This document shows, piece by piece, positions 55,690-63,545 of a stretch of 64,000 nt of DNA (within the stretch, counting starts at the first letter, position 1; the number at the start of each line of letters is the position of its first letter). Origin of the DNA: Shewanella piezotolerans WP3. GTDB lineage: Bacteria > Pseudomonadota > Gammaproteobacteria > Enterobacterales > Shewanellaceae. Position numbers and translations under genes: made by a program. The stretch is from the NCBI RefSeq assembly GCF_000014885.1, contig NC_011566.1, positions 5,082,501 through 5,146,500 on the forward strand. Reading direction: 5' to 3'. A model generated the notes under the pieces. It was not told the DNA's origin. It saw only the letters and a program-made list of their open reading frames with translations, and ran no database searches.

Positions 55690-56890
55690 TTGTATGGATA
55701 ATAAACCCACCTAATTACACTTAATTCCCAGTTTCGGGTAATGTGAGACCCAGGCTTTAGCTGCAACTAAAGCTTTCATTTGTCGTAGTTCGATTGAATG
55801 ATGGATCCTCTATCGAGAGACCGATAACAAGAAAGAACGCGACAAACGACTCCAAGCAAAATACTCGAATAGTCTACTGGGTCTCGAACCCGCATTTGCA
55901 AGCAAGAGTTAGCTTATTATGAAATCAAAAACTAATCAAAACATTAACGTTGGTGTCGATACTGGTAAGTACCAACTCGACATTTATATTCGACCACTAG
56001 ATATCTATTTCACCGTTTCTAACGATGAAAAAGGGATTAAAGAAGCAGTGCGCCTCATTAAAAAGTACCATCCTGAGCGTATTGTCATTGAAGCGACAGG
56101 ACGTCTTGAGATGCCCTTTATCATGGCTTGTGCTAACGCCAATTTACCCTTCGTGATAGCCAATCCGGTTCACATTAAACGCTTTGCTGGAGCAATAGGC
56201 CAACGCGCTAAAACAGATAAGCTAGACGCACAGCTGATAGCTCATTACAGTGAAGCGATTAAACCTAGGCTATCAACGCTAAAGCCTGATGTCATGCAGG
56301 CTATGAGCGATCTCGTAGGAAGGCGGAGCCAGCTTTTGGTCATGCAAACGATGGAAAAGAATCGGCTTCAAATTCTCCCTCAAGAGCTTGCAATGACGAT
56401 CAAGCCAATCTTAACGGTCTTCAAAAATCAGATAACGAAGATAGAAGATAAAATCGTTAAACTCATCGAATCGAACGCTGACTATCAAGCTAAAAACCTT
56501 ATCCTGCAAAGCATGAAAGGAATAGGTAAAATTGCCGCAGCATCCATTATCAGTAACCTACCAGAGCTTGGCTATATTAATAACAAAGAAGCCAGTTCGT
56601 TGGTTGGTGTAGCACCGATGAATAAAGAAAGTGGACGCTTTAAAGGCCATAGAAAAATCCAGGGAGGGCGACATCAAGTTAGAACCGTTTTGTACATGGC
56701 AATGATGTCAGCAATACAATCCAACCCCGTTTTTAAAGAGACTTATCAGCGACTCGTTGCCGCAGGAAAACCTAAGAAAGTCGCGATTATTGCATGCGTA
56801 AGAAAGATGGTTGTGATCCTAAATTCGATGCTAAGAGATGGTGTTTTGTGGGAAGCGCCAAAAGCTTAAAACTAGCTATTGACGCCATAG
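55690..56890 (+). mobile_element. IS110-family element (IS110 group)
   Basis: The transposase gene at 55919 is preceded by a non-coding stretch of about 230 bases and followed by a very short one. That asymmetry is typical of the IS110 group, where the left end encodes the bridge RNA. Ends are approximate because IS110 elements lack clear terminal inverted repeats. It lies inside a cassette, between the stop/R'' half site at 56897 and the cassette gene at 55362. Confidence 0.7.
55919..56869 (+). CDS. IS110-family transposase
   Basis: This 316-residue DEDD recombinase has the RuvC-like residues in NVGVDTGKYQLDI, RIVIEATGR and RAKTDKLDAQLIA, and the C-terminal Tnp domain with MKGIGKIAAASIISNLPELG, ASSLVGVAPMNKESGRFKG (serine of the active site) and HQVRTVLYMAMMSA. 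The frame is intact. Confidence 0.93.
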   Translation: MKSKTNQNINVGVDTGKYQLDIYIRPLDIYFTVSNDEKGIKEAVRLIKKYHPERIVIEATGRLEMPFIMACANANLPFVIANPVHIKRFAGAIGQRAKTDKLDAQLIAHYSEAIKPRLSTLKPDVMQAMSDLVGRRSQLLVMQTMEKNRLQILPQELAMTIKPILTVFKNQITKIEDKIVKLIESNADYQAKNLILQSMKGIGKIAAASIISNLPELGYINNKEASSLVGVAPMNKESGRFKGHRKIQGGRHQVRTVLYMAMMSAIQSNPVFKETYQRLVAAGKPKKVAIIACVRKMVVILNSMLRDGVLWEAPKA

Positions 56891-56896
56891 TCTCTT

Positions 56897-56903
56897 GTTA
56901 GCT
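56897..56903 (-). other. attC half site at the cassette gene stop
   Basis: GTTAGCT (AGCTAAC on the minus strand) matches GTTRRRY at 6 of 7 positions. The TAA stop of the 56898-57398 gene lies inside it, as in many cassettes. The rest of the attC is interrupted by the IS110 element. Confidence 0.5.
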
Positions 56904-57398
56904 GCCAGAACTCCTGACCAAAACAAGAGGCACTTGGTTTACAAACTCTTTAATTACATCTCGAAACAACCAAGTACCAACTAATGAACTGCCACCATCA
57001 TGCAGTTTAAGCAATGTAGTTGCATAAGAAGTTACTCTTTTATCTTTGGGTGTGAAGTTTAACGTAACATAGCCTTCCCACATATAACCACTTACATCGA
57101 AATCTAAGTTTACGTCTTTAGTTGGGTCTTTAAATTTAAAGAGAAACGAGCCACTTAAATGATGTGCGCTTTGTTTTAGGAATAAATTAAACTCAGTTTC
57201 GTATGTATCTCCTTTGTCGGGATCTTCATTTTTTCCTGAGCCAGTCCATTGACCTTCAATATTAACACCTTGGTATTTTCTAGCCTCAATGAATGGGATT
57301 ACTTTTGTAACCCAAATAGACTTAATTAGAAAAAGAACAGCAGTTGTACAAATACCTGTAACTATTCCTATTACACCTTGTTCTAGAATTGTACTCAT
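56898..57398 (-). CDS. Gene-cassette ORF: one membrane helix plus predicted beta-barrel domain
   Basis: This 166-residue protein has an N-terminal membrane helix (GVIGIVTGICTTAVLFLIKSI) and a beta-rich C-terminal part with spaced Gly/Trp strands (NIEGQWTGSGK, FNLFLKQSAHHLSGSFLF, VSGYMWEGYVTLNF, SSLVGTWLFRD). It is reminiscent of membrane-anchored beta-barrel sensor or effector proteins such as Cap15-like CBASS effectors, but that is a fold guess. It is bounded by attC half sites (57412-57418 and 56897-56903), so it is an integron cassette gene. Confidence 0.7.
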   Translation of the reverse strand: MSTILEQGVIGIVTGICTTAVLFLIKSIWVTKVIPFIEARKYQGVNIEGQWTGSGKNEDPDKGDTYETEFNLFLKQSAHHLSGSFLFKFKDPTKDVNLDFDVSGYMWEGYVTLNFTPKDKRVTSYATTLLKLHDGGSSLVGTWLFRDVIKEFVNQVPLVLVRSSGS

Positions 57399-57411
57399 AG
57401 TCTTCCTTGGC

Positions 57412-57418
57412 AGCTAAC
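57412..57418 (-). other. attC R' half site beside the IS1111-type element
   Basis: AGCTAAC matches RYYYAAC at 6 of 7 positions (GTTAGCT on the minus strand) and lies 14 bases upstream of the cassette gene start. The remainder of this attC is at 58812-58905, on the other side of the insertion element. Confidence 0.5.
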
Positions 57419-57419
57419 G

Positions 57420-58811
57420 AATGATATGGACTCCCCTTACCAATTGGCCACTATGTGCCATATTGAAAGTGCAAACATTCAATCAAGGAGAGTCCATATG
57501 TCCTTAATTAAAGCAATTGGCATCGATTTAGCCAAATTAGTTTTTAGTATTCATGGTGTTGACGAATACGGTAAAACTAAACTAAAGCAAACAGTTAAAA
57601 GAAACAAGCTGTTAGAAAAAATCGCTAACATTCCACCCTGTATTATCGGGATGGAAGCTTGCTCTGGCGCTCACTACTGGGCAAGAGAGTTTACAAAATA
57701 CGGCCACGACGTACGTATCATGGCATCTAAATTCGTTATTCCTTATCGCCAAAGTGAAAAGAATGACGCCAATGATGCTGAAGCCATTTGTGAGGCAGTG
57801 ACTAGACCAAAAACACGCTTTGTTTGTATTAAAAGCGAAGAGCAACAAGCCGTTTTATGCCTACACCGCATTCGACAAGGCCAAATCAAAGACCGTACGG
57901 CGATGATAAACCGATTACGTGGCTTACTATCCGAGTTTGGTATTATTATGCCTAAAGGTCGTTATCCTGCTCAAAAGCATATTGTTGAAATTCTCGAGGA
58001 TGCTGAGAACGGTTTGCCTGATTTAGCCCGCGAACTACTCCATGATTTATGGCTGAGCATAAAACAACAAAACCAAGACATATTAAGGTCTGACCGAAAG
58101 CTCTATGCCCTTGCTAACCAGATGAAAGACGCTAAGCGGTTAATGACCATACCAGGTATTGGCGAAGTTACCGCAACAGCAGTAGTCGCGACAGTCAGTG
58201 ATGCAAAACACTTCTCAACTAGCCGCCAATTTGCAGCTTGGATAGGTTTGGTGCCGAAGCAGTATTCCACTGGCGGAAAGCCAACACTAGGTCGAATAAG
58301 TAAACGCGGTGAGAAGCATATCCGCACCTCGCTAATCCATGGTGCTCGCGCTGTCATCGCAAACTGTGCCAATAAAATAGATAGAACTAGTTTATGGATT
58401 AAAGCCCTTATCGAGCGAAGAGGTTTCAAAAGAGCTGTCATTGCTTTGGCAGCTAAAAATGCACGGCTAATTTGGTCATTATTGCAATCAGGACAAGAGT
58501 ACCAAGTTAACTATGTAAAAACGTAAAAAGGATTAACCCAAACGGTTAACCCCACCGAGTCGACGCATTAGCAATTGACGATAACACGGTCAGACCGAGA
58601 GCGATAGAATCTGGTTAGTTGGGAAGTACATCTTTCTTGAAAGAGAAAGTAATACTGTTTAACGAATGAGATCTTTGCTCAAGCGCAAATCATCAGGGCG
58701 ATAGCCAAAAGCTGTTTAGGCAGCAAGCTAATCAAACGCCGAATGTAGAGCTGCTGTCAGATCCACTGTTGTTGTGTGATTACTATTGCTTGACAAAGGG
58801 GAGTCCATGTA
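57420..58811 (+). mobile_element. IS1111-type element inserted in an attC site
   Basis: Subterminal inverted repeats ATGGACTCCCCTT (57426-57438) and AAGGGGAGTCCAT (58796-58808) bound an IS110-family transposase with a short left end and a non-coding right end of about 270 bases, the arrangement of the IS1111 group (right-end bridge RNA). IS1111-attC elements are known to target integron attC sites, and both flanks here are attC halves. Exact ends are approximate. Confidence 0.85.
57498..58526 (+). CDS. IS1111-type (IS110-family) transposase
   Basis: This 342-residue DEDD recombinase starts at ATG 57498 (AAGGAGAG upstream). RuvC-like residues are in AIGIDLAKLVFSIHG, CIIGMEACSGAHYWARE and KNDANDAEAICEA. 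The Tnp domain has LMTIPGIGEVTATAVVATV, FAAWIGLVPKQYSTGGK (serine region) and GEKHIRTSLIHGARAVI. An upstream in-frame extension to 57426 reads through the inverted repeat and is not the start. Confidence 0.93.
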   Translation: MSLIKAIGIDLAKLVFSIHGVDEYGKTKLKQTVKRNKLLEKIANIPPCIIGMEACSGAHYWAREFTKYGHDVRIMASKFVIPYRQSEKNDANDAEAICEAVTRPKTRFVCIKSEEQQAVLCLHRIRQGQIKDRTAMINRLRGLLSEFGIIMPKGRYPAQKHIVEILEDAENGLPDLARELLHDLWLSIKQQNQDILRSDRKLYALANQMKDAKRLMTIPGIGEVTATAVVATVSDAKHFSTSRQFAAWIGLVPKQYSTGGKPTLGRISKRGEKHIRTSLIHGARAVIANCANKIDRTSLWIKALIERRGFKRAVIALAAKNARLIWSLLQSGQEYQVNYVKT

Positions 58812-58905
58812 GCCCTAATAATGGGCAAATAATTGTTGGCTAAAATAAGCGACGAAGGAGCAAGCAGCCAACTGTTATTTGTCCTTATTTATTAGCTTGT
58901 TAGGT
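58812..58905 (-). other. attC-like site, truncated by the IS1111-type element
   Basis: Arms CTAATAATGGGCAAATAATT plus GTTGGCT (58815-58841) and their near complement (58866-58895) form a long imperfect palindrome. GTTAGGT at 58899-58905 matches GTTRRRY exactly. It begins 5 bases after the stop of the cassette gene at 58910. The missing end is at 57412-57418. Confidence 0.7.
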
Positions 58906-58909
58906 AAAT

Positions 58910-59161
58910 TTATACTCTGAACTTTAAATGGTTTTTTACTGCGTAATAGAAACACATAAAAGAAATAATAATTTTAGGTGCTACAACGATATAAAACATG
59001 ACAGGCTCTTCCGATAAGTAATACCTGCCATTTCGACCTAAAGCATAGCCATCGACAATATTAAGGAGTGCTAATCCAGCAAGCACTAAAGTAATAACAA
59101 GTAGTATTAAGTTATCTCGAACTGAAAACTTTTTATCTGCTTCATCCTTTGGTGACTTCAT
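58910..59161 (-). CDS. Gene-cassette ORF, small membrane protein
   Basis: This 83-residue protein has a charged start (MKSPKDEADKKFSVRDN) and two membrane helices (LILLVITLVLAGLALLNIV and FYIVVAPKIIISFMCFYYAV). I do not recognise it. It is flanked by attC-like sites at 58812-58905 and 59184-59227, in the cassette arrangement. Confidence 0.65.
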   Translation of the reverse strand: MKSPKDEADKKFSVRDNLILLVITLVLAGLALLNIVDGYALGRNGRYYLSEEPVMFYIVVAPKIIISFMCFYYAVKNHLKFRV

Positions 59162-59183
59162 AACACTCCGTGTTTGCCTATTT

Positions 59184-59227
59184 ACCTAACATTTGTATAC
59201 ACGCCTTGCGCGTTTATCAGGTTAGAC
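59184..59227 (-). other. attC-like integron recombination site, short
   Basis: ACCTAAC (59184-59190) matches RYYYAAC exactly and GTTAGAC (59221-59227) matches GTTRRRY exactly. The 30 bases between are partly self-complementary (TATACACG with CGCGTTTATC). It lies 23 bases upstream of the start of the cassette gene at 58910-59161. Confidence 0.65.
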
Positions 59228-59871
59228 CAGTCAAAGCGTATGAACTTAAGCGTCTGATTTATAATGATTTTCAACGGCTAGTCCAAATGCACCTTCTGGA
59301 AAAACGAGAATGCACACTTTGTTTGCCTCGTATCTCCTGCAAAACGAGCGAGCGCGTTTTTAGTTACTTGAATTTACTATTCTTTTTATTTTAGCTCAAT
59401 AGCAACCCGCGAACTGATTGCGCATAATTTGGTGATTATCCGCACAAAACCAATAATACTGTATAAAAACACAAACACTGCTCTTTCCGACTGATGAGAA
59501 AAAATATTGCAAAGAGGTTATTGCTGCATTGGACTAATTGCTGGCGTAAACTCATTTTGGGGCATTTCCGTGCTAGAAGCCTTACCACTACGGTACAAAA
59601 TAAAACACCAGTTTTCGAGTGCAGATACGGCCGTGACCGTCCATGACATGGACGTCATGGCCGAGCTTCCAAGGATGGACTTGCAGCGTGTCACGGTAGT
59701 GTCTGTACATCCGCCCGCTGCAGGCGATTGGCAATGATGCAGCCAAAATAAAGAACCTGCTGCTTAGTAACACCAATCAAAAATGTAGTCAGTCTTCATT
59801 TAAAGATCTACCAACTTTGGGGCACAAATCTGCTAGCCCAAATCTGCTTTTGTACACAAGAGTGGCAACCT
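59228..59871. other. Non-coding region with a structured repeat-like segment
   Basis: I find no supported gene. At 59631-59696 an outer stem CCGTGAC/GTCACGG encloses the perfect palindrome CGTCCATGACATGGACG (59638-59654), similar in style to dispersed intergenic repeats. Frames of 74-76 codons here look accidental. Confidence 0.45.
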
Positions 59872-60299
59872 AAAACCAATTGCATTAAGTATTTGACCAG
59901 TTCAGAGCCCCTCAGCCTTTTCAATTCAAAGCGCATTGGTAAAGAAATGGTTATTCCCTTTTAAGCCAATGCAAAGCAGAAGTGGAAAGACTGAGGGGCT
60001 CACGTAGTGCGGCTGAGGTTAAACAAATTGGCAAACGCTGTATGCTTCGCTATGGGATTTGGATATACGACTAAATGGTCTATTTTGTTCCATACAAAAT
60101 AAGACATTCCGGCCCTCCTTGGCGGTCAGATTTAGGAGGTACGAGACCAAGGATGGTCGAAGGTAGAATAATGCAGGAGCAATTATCGAGAGCGAAGCAG
60201 GATGCCAGAGCCGAGAATAACTATTAGCTCAAATTCCACTACTTGCCTACAGCGTTTTGAATTCCCGCTGAATGGTCAAACTTTTAATGCAATTGGTAT
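59872..60299. mobile_element. MITE-like repeat, copy D, with an internal insertion
   Basis: This copy is inverted relative to A-C: left ACCAATTGCATTAAGTATTTG, right CTTTTAATGCAATTGGTAT. It matches copies A and C inside except for 147 bases at 60068-60214, inserted between GGATATA and GAATAACTATTAGC. The insert contains GACCAAGGATGGTC and has no ORF. Confidence 0.8.
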
Positions 60300-60340
60300 A
60301 AAACCTCAACAAATCTCAGTTCGGGTCAGACTCAAGCAAC

Positions 60341-60369
60341 AAAAAGCCCAGCAAATGCTGGGCTTTTTT
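60341..60369. terminator. Bidirectional intrinsic terminator
   Basis: AAAAAGCCCAGCA/TGCTGGGCTTTTT (short AA loop region), downstream of the RND pump gene on the minus strand. Confidence 0.85.
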
Positions 60370-60386
60370 AGTCAATAACTGTGACG

Positions 60387-63300
60387 TTATTTATTCGCTT
60401 TAGCTTCTGCCTTGGCGGCTTTAGCATTATCTCGTTCGCGCTTACTGAACATACGCTCAACAATCACGAAGAAGATTGGAATGAAAAAGATCCCCATAAA
60501 GGTAGAACTCATCATACCGCCTAGTACAGCAGTACCAATTGCGTTTTGGCTACCAGAGCCTACGCCGCTACTGATAGCGAGTGGCACAACACCAAGACCA
60601 AATGCTAATGATGTCATTAGAATCGGACGCAGACGCACTCGAACTGCATGCAGGGTTGCTTCTACCAAGCCCGCCCCTTTCTCGTAGAACTCTTTGGCGA
60701 ATTCTACGATTAAGATGGCATTTTTGGTTGCCAGTCCCACCGTTGTCAACAGACCCACCTGGAAGAATACGTCATTTGGTAAACCACGACCATTCATCGC
60801 CAGCAGCGCACCAATAATCCCCAAAGGAACCACTAGAATAACCGCAAATGGTACTGACCAGCTTTCGTACAATGCCGCTAATACCAGGAATACCACAACA
60901 ATTGACAAGGCATATAGCATTGGTGCTTGGTTACCAGAGAGACGTTCCTCATAAGATAGACCATTCCACTCAACACCGAACCCTGGTGGTAATTTCTTAA
61001 CCATGTCTTCGATAATATTCATTGCTTCACCAGTACTAAAGCCTGGTGCAACACCACCTTGAATATTCATCGCTGGTAGACCATTAAAGCGCTCTAGTCG
61101 CGGCGAACCATATTCCCATGATCCTGTAGCAAACGCAGAGAAAGGTACCATTTCGCCTTGACTGTTTCTCACATACCAAGAGTCCATGTCTTCAGGCTGC
61201 ATACGGTACTCGGCTTCACCTTGCACGTACACTTTCTTCACTCGCCCACGATCGATAAAGTCATTGACGTAATTACCACCCCAAGCAGTGCCAAGCACAC
61301 TGTTTACAGCATCAATATCGACACTTAAGGCACGCAATTTCGCATGGTCGATATGCACTTGATAAAGCGGTGCATCCTCTTGACCATTAGGACGTACGCC
61401 CACAAGGTTAGGGTTTTGCGACGCCATACCAAGTAGCATATTACGTGCTTCAACTAATTTATCGTGACCCTGACCATTACGATCTTGTAGATAAAAGTCG
61501 AAACCGTTTGCAGTACCAAGCTCAATAACTGCCGGCGGCACAAACGCAAATACAAATGCTTCTTTCATCTGCATAAACATGCCCATCGCACGTCCAGCTA
61601 CTGACTGCACATCCTGTCCTGGATTTTGGCGTTCCGACCAATCTTTCAAGCCAACAAACGCAATCCCCATGTTTTGACCGTTACCGGCGAAACTAAAGCC
61701 TGATACGCTAAATACAGATTTAACATTATCGCCTTCAGCGTTTAAGTAAAAGTCAGTAACATCTTCCAGTACATTCTGCGTCGCTTCCTGAGTCGAGTTC
61801 ACTGGCAAAATAGCCTGAGTAAACAAGATCCCCTGATCTTCATCAGGTAAGAATGCAGTTGGCATACGCATAAAGATCCAACCTACAGCAACGGTAATGG
61901 CCAAATAAACCATCATAGTGCGACCGGCGCGCTTGATCATAGCTGCAACGCTGTCTTCATAACGCGAGGTTAGTGCATCAAACTTACGGTTAAACCAACC
62001 AAAGAAACCTGTCTTCTTATGGCCTTCACCTTTAGCAATCGGTTTGAGCATAGTTGCACAAAGAGCAGGCGTAAGAATAATCGCCACCATGACTGACAGA
62101 GCCATCGCCGATACAATCGTTATTGAGAACTGCCTGTAGATCACACCAGTTGAACCCGACATAAATGCCATAGGAACGAACACTGCCGATAGCGTTAAAC
62201 CAATCCCCACAAGCGCACCAGTGATCTGATCCATCGACTTCTTGGTGGCCTCAATTGGACTAAGTCCCTCCTCCTGCATCACGCGCTCAACGTTCTCGAC
62301 TACAACAATCGCGTCATCAACCAATAGACCGATTGCCAACACCATCGCAAACATGGTTAAGGTGTTTATCGAGAATCCTGCCGCTGACAAAATCGCAAAT
62401 GTCCCCAGTAGAACCACAGGAACAGCAATAGTCGGGATCAGGGTGGCTCGGAAGTTCTGCAAGAACAGGTACATGATCAAAAATACTAAGACCACGGCTT
62501 CAAGTAATGTATGGACTACGCCTTCAATCGATTTTTCAACGAAAGGGGTGGTGTCATACGGATAAACAATCTCCATCCCTTCAGGGAAGAAAGGTTGCAT
62601 CTCTTCGATTTTAGCTCGAACACCTTCAGCCGTCGCCAGTGCGTTAGCACCTGTTGCCAACTGAATACCAATACCCGCTGCAGGCTTACCATTGTAAAAA
62701 GACTCAACCGCATAACTTTCAGCGCCTAGCTCTACACGTGCCACATCTTCAAGGAACACTTTGGCACCAGAAGGGTCGGCTTTAATAATAATTTTCTTGA
62801 ACTGATCAGCAGTTTGTAAACGGCTTTGTGCCGAAACTGTCGCGTTAAGTTCTTGTCCAGCAACAGATGGAGAACCACCTAACTGTCCTGCCGAGACTTG
62901 GGCATTTTGCTCTCTAATAGAAGAGATAATGTCCATGCTCGTCAGGTTATATTGGGTCAGCTTTAATGGATCAAGCCAAATACGCATCGCATATTGAGCA
63001 CCAAACAGCTCAATAGTCCCCACACCCGGTACCCGGCTGAGAGGATCTTGAATGTTTGAACCCACGTAATCCGAGATATCGTTTTTATCTAGCGAGCCAT
63101 CTTCAGAAACAAACCCTACAACCATCAAGAAGCCAGCACTCGACTTCGCGACGTTCACACCTTGTGCCTGTACCTCTTGCGGTAACAAGGGCATGGCTAA
63201 CTGGAGCTTATTTTGCACCTGTACCTGAGCAATATCAGGATCAGCCTCAGCGTTAAAAGTTAGGGTAATTTGTGCATTACCAAAACTATCACTGGTCGAT

Positions 63301-63536
63301 GAAATGTAACGCAGATGGTCAAGGCCTGTCATACGTTGCTCAATAACCTGAGTTACCGAATCTTCCATCGTTTTCGCAGAGGCGCCAGGATAAACAGCGC
63401 TAATCACCACCGATGGCGGCGCAATATTAGGATATTGTGACACTGGTAAACCGAGGATGGATAACACCCCTGCCAGCATCACAATAATGGCGATTACCCA
63501 AGCAAAAATAGGGCGATCGATAAAGAAACGTGCCAT
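60387..63536 (-). CDS. RND multidrug efflux permease (HAE1/AcrB type)
   Basis: This 1049-residue inner-membrane pump has 12 helices and two large periplasmic loops. It begins MARFFIDRPIFAWVIAIIVML, typical of AcrB/MexB. The proton-relay Asp pair is in LAIGLLVDDAIVVVENVERVM, and GSGSQNAIGTAVLGGMMSSTF lies near the end. It forms a trimer that works with a periplasmic adaptor (encoded 9 bases upstream) and an outer-membrane channel to export drugs, dyes or bile-like compounds. The channel gene is not in the window. Confidence 0.95.
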   Translation of the reverse strand: MARFFIDRPIFAWVIAIIVMLAGVLSILGLPVSQYPNIAPPSVVISAVYPGASAKTMEDSVTQVIEQRMTGLDHLRYISSTSDSFGNAQITLTFNAEADPDIAQVQVQNKLQLAMPLLPQEVQAQGVNVAKSSAGFLMVVGFVSEDGSLDKNDISDYVGSNIQDPLSRVPGVGTIELFGAQYAMRIWLDPLKLTQYNLTSMDIISSIREQNAQVSAGQLGGSPSVAGQELNATVSAQSRLQTADQFKKIIIKADPSGAKVFLEDVARVELGAESYAVESFYNGKPAAGIGIQLATGANALATAEGVRAKIEEMQPFFPEGMEIVYPYDTTPFVEKSIEGVVHTLLEAVVLVFLIMYLFLQNFRATLIPTIAVPVVLLGTFAILSAAGFSINTLTMFAMVLAIGLLVDDAIVVVENVERVMQEEGLSPIEATKKSMDQITGALVGIGLTLSAVFVPMAFMSGSTGVIYRQFSITIVSAMALSVMVAIILTPALCATMLKPIAKGEGHKKTGFFGWFNRKFDALTSRYEDSVAAMIKRAGRTMMVYLAITVAVGWIFMRMPTAFLPDEDQGILFTQAILPVNSTQEATQNVLEDVTDFYLNAEGDNVKSVFSVSGFSFAGNGQNMGIAFVGLKDWSERQNPGQDVQSVAGRAMGMFMQMKEAFVFAFVPPAVIELGTANGFDFYLQDRNGQGHDKLVEARNMLLGMASQNPNLVGVRPNGQEDAPLYQVHIDHAKLRALSVDIDAVNSVLGTAWGGNYVNDFIDRGRVKKVYVQGEAEYRMQPEDMDSWYVRNSQGEMVPFSAFATGSWEYGSPRLERFNGLPAMNIQGGVAPGFSTGEAMNIIEDMVKKLPPGFGVEWNGLSYEERLSGNQAPMLYALSIVVVFLVLAALYESWSVPFAVILVVPLGIIGALLAMNGRGLPNDVFFQVGLLTTVGLATKNAILIVEFAKEFYEKGAGLVEATLHAVRVRLRPILMTSLAFGLGVVPLAISSGVGSGSQNAIGTAVLGGMMSSTFMGIFFIPIFFVIVERMFSKRERDNAKAAKAEAKANK

Positions 63537-63545
63537 AGCTCTACC

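Noticed and set aside
59170..59737. Two plus-strand ORFs of 74 and 76 codons
   Set aside because: The first starts over an attC-like site and the second covers a structured palindrome; neither has a ribosome binding site or family match.
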